From NCBI GenBank assembly GCA_900540805.1, contig UQHL01000012.1, positions 25,280 through 89,279 on the forward strand: a DNA stretch of 64,000 nucleotides. Direction: 5' to 3'. Positions 62,501 through 64,000 of this stretch are shown here, one piece after another. The DNA is from an uncultured Eubacteriales bacterium. GTDB lineage: Bacteria; Bacillota; Clostridia; Christensenellales; Borkfalkiaceae. Within the stretch, counting starts at the first letter, position 1; every line of letters begins with the position of its first letter. Under the pieces are notes generated by a model. The model was not told where the DNA came from. It did not search any database and saw only the letters and a list, made by a program, of their open reading frames with translations. Position numbers and translations under genes: made by a program.

Positions 62501-63198
62501 TTCCCTTCGCCGGAGTTCCCCGCAAACGTGCCCCCGTTCATCGTCAGCGCGCCGCCCCCGTTGATTTCGATAAAGCCGTAAGCCTGATCGAGTATCGACG
62601 ACGGCAAATGGTCGTTCACATCTTCGTCCGTCCGTATGCGGTACCCGCCTACGATCGCGCCGCCCGAGGGAAGTTTGGTGTACAGCGGCACGCCGATCGC
62701 CGTTCTGTCGGCATTGGTATGTATGCGGTCGGGACGGCTGTCGTTCAGCGTCAGGCTGCCGTCGATTTCAAACAGTTGTCCGGGATCGCCTTCGTGCTTG
62801 ACGGGCAGCGGAATATTAAACGTATCTGTTTTCACCCGCTGATTTCTGCGTCGGAATGCGTAGCCGTTAAGATCGAGTGTAATATCCGCACCGGCCGATA
62901 CCTCCAGCAGCTCGGTAATCATCGTTGCAGCATACAATTTGACGGCGACCGCTTTATTGTCCGTTGTCGAAAGTTCGTCCGCAGCCCGAAAGGCGGCGGC
63001 AAAGTCGGGATACCCCGTTTCTTCCCCTCCCTCCGCCTGTATCGTAACCGGATAGGCGTCTTCAAACAACCCCTCCGCGACTGCCTTTGCGCCGCCGGAC
63101 CCGATAGAGCAAAGAAGGGCGGACATAAAAACGAAAAGCATAATGAGTATGGTAAGAGTGATCCTCCTCGATTTTGCTGTGATGCGACAACCGCGCAT
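50593..63198 (-). CDS. Giant 4,201-residue surface protein: beta-helix and Ig-like modules, MBG domain, helical stalk, membrane anchor
   Basis: Signal peptide at 1-41. Four beta-helix units each begin with a LDLNGH-type strand (near residues 109, 760, 2186 and 2879). Three are followed by a (S/P)AAH or SATH segment and PAGGVITGG-like text, then rungs such as TMNGGTI and GGGIYL. Between them lie a dozen or more Ig-like repeats with the pattern Y-x-DG followed by a tDYtv-like strand. Near 3670 is an MBG/YDG-type domain (ALTITAAAHGIVYGQAP), then helical FIVAR-like segments (about 3836-4040). The end has a transmembrane helix near 4043-4063, two more hydrophobic segments and an acidic cytoplasmic tail. 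No LPXTG is seen. Probably an adhesin or glycan-binding stalk. GGAGGT lies seven bases before the ATG. Confidence 0.9.
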   Translation of the reverse strand: MRGCRITAKSRRITLTILIMLFVFMSALLCSIGSGGAKAVAEGLFEDAYPVTIQAEGGEETGYPDFAAAFRAADELSTTDNKAVAVKLYAATMITELLEVSAGADITLDLNGYAFRRRNQRVKTDTFNIPLPVKHEGDPGQLFEIDGSLTLNDSRPDRIHTNADRTAIGVPLYTKLPSGGAIVGGYRIRTDEDVNDHLPSSILDQAYGFIEINGGGALTMNGGTFAGNSGEGNGGDMNPTVLIAVKGTYIKDGEIVRVPATFTMNGGEITGNYFHNIVTGHNLTADFKPGASFFMNGGRITGNGIYCWDKTTVGYITITRDYMYSDEWTAVDAVRVKTILSGDAYIYGNYYSASKYQWGDYEAADYPDYAQPYPRESDESLPAPRKALEIYSSSGGYASRQPGEAKRAAMQPDISTRFYAESEQAEAFEPTFYIRGEFTGTVGLYDYRQLAERENGKYEAPKYVLYELLDGGKMNGTVRLVDAHHEQSGDSSETRYDLPADYTYDKTRYEGWLDGSRYVLYRKAELEVTSDKGVYYSEQPDDFPALSAVMTDEYTGEAVAGTIVWDDTAYRVGTHAYSYTFTPTMYRSEKLYGVRKGTMELTCRAVRELKVTYNGGAPSAGVYLADAEDNFTVSLVYTDGHTVVLDKGKYTLKFGELEEDGLLRTHGPQFCVGNNTVLAEYTGEISGTEYIGSTVIAAESRPVEVWDNSNGTFTAYDDFDAAAMAAVETNQDRTIKLYRDVYPKNPITVPAYAKLTIDLNGHVLDLDQLQVTYDPIKNPGGAVRWYEPKQSPFVTVTGTGASLTVTDSNASAAHTDTKLPAGGVITGMRYNSVVHATANGFFRLANGTIFGNGTADKYEHNGAPVEGFAIDGAAIKVTDGAQAVVGAYGTISANGTKGKWYGGGVYVNGGSLDVLGAIVNNTAERGGGVYFDAEGRIFMLKGSLDGNTASDSGGGAFVWAGGLNMYDGASVSANEGAVGVYAGNRQNDKVQFLMYGGTIANNTAGGVYIGHAKFKMYGGEITGNGMGVNKAGMGVKHYLSNAFLVGGTISGNGGVAGKEYNWDGGAVVLGDYSLGGDSPSNIVIGSLYMDPGRLLIVVGKFSGQIRVNTVVPAEGSGEKLLLTRCDEGGQVSETNIRAYRDGETVTIDGEVYLAAPRMYVYFDYTVSEFYPGAAFPEITLVKAYDENGNPVSGTLYWLAPDGAAPEKATLYHAVFMPTDRDKYSSNTKSVWITPIAVEKIAAAVGELPKLFTSTSPESLLTYLSVTLTWASGKTETLTADRYTVSLPPSLQAGSNAFTVSASLYGKLYTATVTVNAAQVVATGIEVEFEQGGTAVYPTTPVASYPEVFGDGLKVWLNYNDGSRVRLHNYTLIAKTGTSGVQPGMLDVDIVYGEYKDTISLYVNSIKKDTIEAVFSEAGRSRVRTDFTLEQIKPYLTLYYVLSDGSRGGTVDTDQGIYNLFFVDGATNLAEGFNTLRVRFRDESGGVIGSAYETTVQIPAVSVARIEAALADAVTIFDTATEEELNALLKDKVKATAYYNDGTSEDVSALIAFEGAPQADGTLTVRLGNMEVRGTFKALLTIAAPVSISVACDYNRLPEIYTTMTPEQLKESIAKAVTVTALYSDGKSREISDYVLRSGRTPAASGFRTQYFYYGESSALVSWQGLEARLSGLVFEDGSDVESVWVKLSDYTIYGYESLNKAMDMLWDNDCITVFVTYKDGMKINTAEKAEYKDGVRAEAKFTLVNGNELLSAGKDNAVDLSYMFRHCRFTLYSTPYAITGITPVDTAQTVVIYPYESLAAAVRKLGYTFDVTFNSGETQRRTLSSLDYTVTGGDIAQPGTVTLSVSGSDLCAPVEVSFSVTAVAPASIAVTAPDGLTIAQGGDINALKKQLIVYVLNNDGSYYNNGSPIGDYTLEGDVSEVGAATIVVRYAYGDETFSDTFDVNVVLPEGKLNVKGAFSGYQPKVGDKVQDALQYIEVYLALDNGTTRPLADGVTFWYGSAAIDENTLYTADVNTIYAKYTYNGKELSSSVYIAVPTDVPFVIRDVGIGAGVYLHNSLDFVREHAVLYYVNNGETTVRKVYEGFAVRFKDAAQSGFAEGENTLVFSYYGAEKELVLYVEEAAVFVQAGRGEACGYDTLAAAIGAANALDAESIVTITLNRDFIAGKDGCVIDAGFVVAHNYNELVLDLNGHIIDRGLTSSSSGQDGRVFSVTKGSFTLADSNPSAAHAYDSKAYPAGGVITGGFSYFSTDDGRATIKTGGGGINVNYTDDYVFTMNGGSVWGNKTTYYGAGIAVVSGTFILNGGAITGNSFYYAYDDNTQYVYGAGVALGEYVTFTMNGGRIADNLFSKKFTFENIVHKCSGTGAVYGAQGVKFTMNGGEIIDGNEDATSTVNIVSWTTTTPLPTEKELSKIYLYGGRIVKNSESGSAYALRAPEAMLYMAGCPVIDGGLYLTSYGESDYYAGCPYGYIVFTGDFTGTFELYRNNPLPYQALAGSSYYVDYFYQYVGYSASGVRVDTSGISCREDDPTGNKHFELIYADDGNNTHSENEGYRFKFNILDAALDVDVAAVYEGWTPADGLPAITLSDGSTPGAVAWGELVSSADGKYTYRYLLKPSYQISTESKGKVDGYKGLWGEYTIIPVPASYLSVEKKGDCTVYESTDVTSTTFKNKFTVKLVFADGYEKVCGANYFGLAFGPDKTQLIFTYKSDLYGDRGTYMLPVKIVPVKVEAISAKVNFGEQAFVSTTEKELKEMLTVTAVNNDGTAYNGGEAIADFTVQFADGGLVTGRNVIFITVGGVTREIEIEIEGVLYGAVTVTGGDGTQYYYDDMEQAVAQVNALVKNTDKTVTMTLHADFVPGGQFSLKKALIFWVKSTKDKSLVLDLNGHILDRGLTEATAEGSVVILRAEETELVDPYVPMSRFAFTIRDGNPSATHPEYGTAYPAGGVITGGDTTNVGGGIALINGRNSYYDYYLIDFTMTGGTIRNNRAARAGGGIGITTFTPRFGIDLGSIRIGENARVIGNSSAFGGGLGFMSDANDDMERYSPNVSASKDSVFRISGEWSGNAADRQGGAIYWNGWKTYLVRDYSPAGDNAQGAELNLYNAKISGNTAREGGGIYLIGDAVFDNVEISGNTATVFGGGVMGAEEEGSYEVILENHIEIRDNFAGDKPSDFAVKLYVSKSNGSVTGIYGTRIYPRGAVTGKIGISAETEDFPKYINPLTVMVNAFGADIGGLVIENRHEGAEFAKGTTSMTVSGEQKDNLATLALLVRGATPYLGSVVCKTPVYDSFTLPEIKWFGTVSKYQPSGTLAWDEGQTVTEGKKYYYWTFTPDDLTAYSPVHGAIEIGFYRTVSITPYSGKPLTGNASMTLDELGKKIREARLDYSDGRYDSLWYSQGEFTLEFLPGQSGWVTSTERDVVNQFYLVCGSFRTLYEVTIAKVELETLETVWNLDGATVFESDDIDSLRDYLTVTARYAGSSSVVEITDYQLYGALSAGECTVEIRYGGQSKTVTVSVAAVEIESLSSMYAANALLDSNGSVAELRAYLSVVVAYTNGTTKTVSGYEIEETELVAGEHEYTVTYGGKKTTFTANIKQGPREVEIIWATDDFTYDGTDRLGEITAYYLDADGNKVMLLVSGGELKNYSADGVVFTAAFAQETEGYLLPDARTKTYHIKKAALTITAAAHGIVYGQAPVGNGAIYAGFVNNEDESVLSGALVYTFTYEQYGNCGEYAIKLSGLTANNYAITFEDGDLTVSPAAVTVTIDGFREKEGAALKELTAHVTEGTVFNGDTLLYALSTSADIHVAGKYEIIGTDNDDNYIITFVNGEYEIYSISGFTAFIETYGELLEADAGGIGPERLDELIRMAEDYAALSSDDLAQFTTKQTDKIAALSERKEEIEQQQQEAIRQAYNDFVEKYDALLSADPAALVWENVTAVESLSAEYSALDEKIKALFSSAQTDAISSLTARAEKLGAIKAEADKAASELKRAVEAGAAVEELQSLLQTVKEKADSFAAIGGSVGEITGYTAAVEDAQRVIGQALAEREKEPLHVGWLVTDLILAVLMLAEIGYFVWRKIKGKKGKSDVKTYSVSLLSMALLASVHGGGWAAGVTFFVLLLISVLVLGIGVIDCILRDKGIDSPFAPRIDKVTGLAEKAFAYMKSFFKRGKRKHEIQETEEQKEQGTAEDLHAGNDENSEYSDSEDKK

Positions 63199-63554
63199 AT
63201 ATAAACCTCCTTGCGCCTTAAATAAAGCCGTGATATTTCATCTATATTGTATCTTTTCTGTAATAGAATTGGAAAGTAAAAACAAGCCCCTTTGCGAAAT
63301 CCTAACCATTCGTAACCTTTCAAACATTTTACCGCACGATAAAAAACCTATTGTATTTATGCGCACTTTTACAGGACAAATCCAATTAATGAAATTCCGG
63401 CTTCCGCTCGTCACAAACGAGAGAAGCTTTAAGGGAATTTATACGCCTGTAGAAGACAAAGGCTGCCCGCTTGTATTCCCGCCGCAACGATACGAAAAGT
63501 GAAACGGACATTGCACCTACAATTTTCGTCGGGTTGCCGCTTACCTTAATAAGG
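63199..63554. other. Noncoding region upstream of the giant gene
   Basis: Contains a TACAAT at about 63249-63254 on the minus strand that may be its -10 box, without a clear -35. A 119-codon plus-strand frame starts inside the giant gene and shows no family features. I see no gene. Confidence 0.5.
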
Positions 63555-63889
63555 AGCGCATATAATGGATGGTATGGTCAACAAACCAGCAAAAGCCGTA
63601 CCTCTCTGGCACGGGCGTTCATAATATCAAGCAAACGTTTGCGGGGATATATTTCGGTAAAAATTTCGAGCCCTACAAGCCAAAAACACGTAAGAGCGGC
63701 ACGGGAGACGCCCGCCAAGTAAACGGGCGGCTGCGGGAAGGCAGCCCTCTATCCCCGTTCCCCCGATTGCAAGCGGAAAAAGTTCAACGTCTATGCCAAG
63801 ACGGGAGAAGAATGTGAAAAAGCGCTTAAAGAGATAATAACCGAAAAGAAATCAGAGATAGCAAAGCAGGAGAACGCACAGAAAGTCTA
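63555..63889 (+). pseudogene. Decayed N-terminal fragment of a phage/ICE-type tyrosine integrase
   Basis: Two frames carry adjacent pieces of a typical integrase N-terminal region: RKSGTGDARQVNGRLREG in one and, after a shift at a CCCCC run near 63771, CKRKKFNVYAKTGEECEKAL plus KEIITEKKSEIAKQ in another, ending at 63889. Family knowledge: the pattern LWEGRYxP..GKRK..NVYAKTxEECExKL precedes the catalytic core in many Tn916-like integrases. The catalytic domain itself (R-H-R-Y) is absent. I regard it as a remnant of a mobile element. Confidence 0.45.
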
Positions 63890-63951
63890 AAGCAGATTAG
63901 AGACAACAGCCTGGGGTTCTCCTAAATATTTTCGATACAGTAAACAATCAT

Positions 63952-63993
63952 AACCACCAGTAAACTGGTGGTTTGCATAACCCCTAAAAGGGG
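63952..63993. repeat. Two tandem palindromes near the window end
   Basis: AACCACCAG-TAAA-CTGGTGGTT (63952-63973) is followed by CCCC-TAAAA-GGGG (63981-63993). Subterminal hairpins like these occur at ends of IS200/IS605-type elements, so the window may end inside one; no transposase is visible. Confidence 0.5.
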
Positions 63994-64000
63994 ATAATAC

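Noticed and set aside
50593..63198. Repeat-rich region considered as CRISPR array or DNA tandem repeats
   Set aside because: Repeats are protein-level and divergent; no regularly spaced identical direct repeats with unique spacers are seen.
61276..63204. 642-codon plus-strand frame and several similar ones across 50700-63200
   Set aside because: Antisense shadows of the giant surface-protein gene with no domain, start site or promoter.
63143..63502. 119-codon plus-strand frame before the integrase remnant
   Set aside because: Starts inside the giant gene, no ribosome site, no recognisable motif.

Overview
The window looks like chromosomal DNA of a gut-type Clostridia (Bacillota) bacterium. 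The evidence is purine-rich Shine-Dalgarno sites before most genes, many sigma-A promoters with exactly 17-base spacers, a T-box-like leader before ileS, an archaeal-type AspS, a BclB-like spore-surface protein, and dense glycan-use operons with LplB/LplC-type permeases. I cannot name a species. Coding is almost entirely on the minus strand; most long plus-strand frames are shadows.

Region 1 (1-10170) is housekeeping: a partial secreted protein, an RluA-type pseudouridine synthase, an RlmI-like methyltransferase, ileS with its leader, a heavy-metal-associated (HMA) protein coupled to aspS, a pyridoxal kinase, a probable 6S RNA and tRNA-Glu(CUC).

Region 2 (10372-13658) is a compact four-gene operon: a BclB-like collagen-repeat protein, an acyl carrier protein, an adenylate-forming ligase and a BtrH-like papain-fold protein. 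Together they could activate an acyl group, carry it on the ACP and transfer it to an unknown acceptor. This is the most unusual system here.

Region 3 (14312-31571) is one long minus-strand host-glycan operon with a divergent AraC regulator: DUF4838 protein, Gfo/Idh oxidoreductase, a broken DUF4091 gene, a solute-binding lipoprotein, two permeases, two related secreted carbohydrate-binding-like proteins with a 42-residue peptide gene between them, a GH20 hexosaminidase, a GH109-like enzyme and an EamA transporter.

Region 4 (31742-46936) is a second glycan locus: a lone putative glycosidase gene, then a LamG surface protein, solute-binding protein, GH49/GH28-like beta-helix enzyme, two LplBC-type permeases, GH36 alpha-galactosidase and GH43. 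Its divergent AraC regulator is out of frame at a run of ten C. A second run of ten (G on the coding strand) lies in a signal-peptide region of region 3, so phase variation of glycan use is plausible. Neither transporter has its own ATPase.

Region 5 (47000-64000) holds an SGNH hydrolase, a secreted GDPD-domain protein, a 4,201-residue surface protein built from beta-helix and Ig-like modules, and a decayed integrase fragment followed by palindromes that may mark a mobile-element end.
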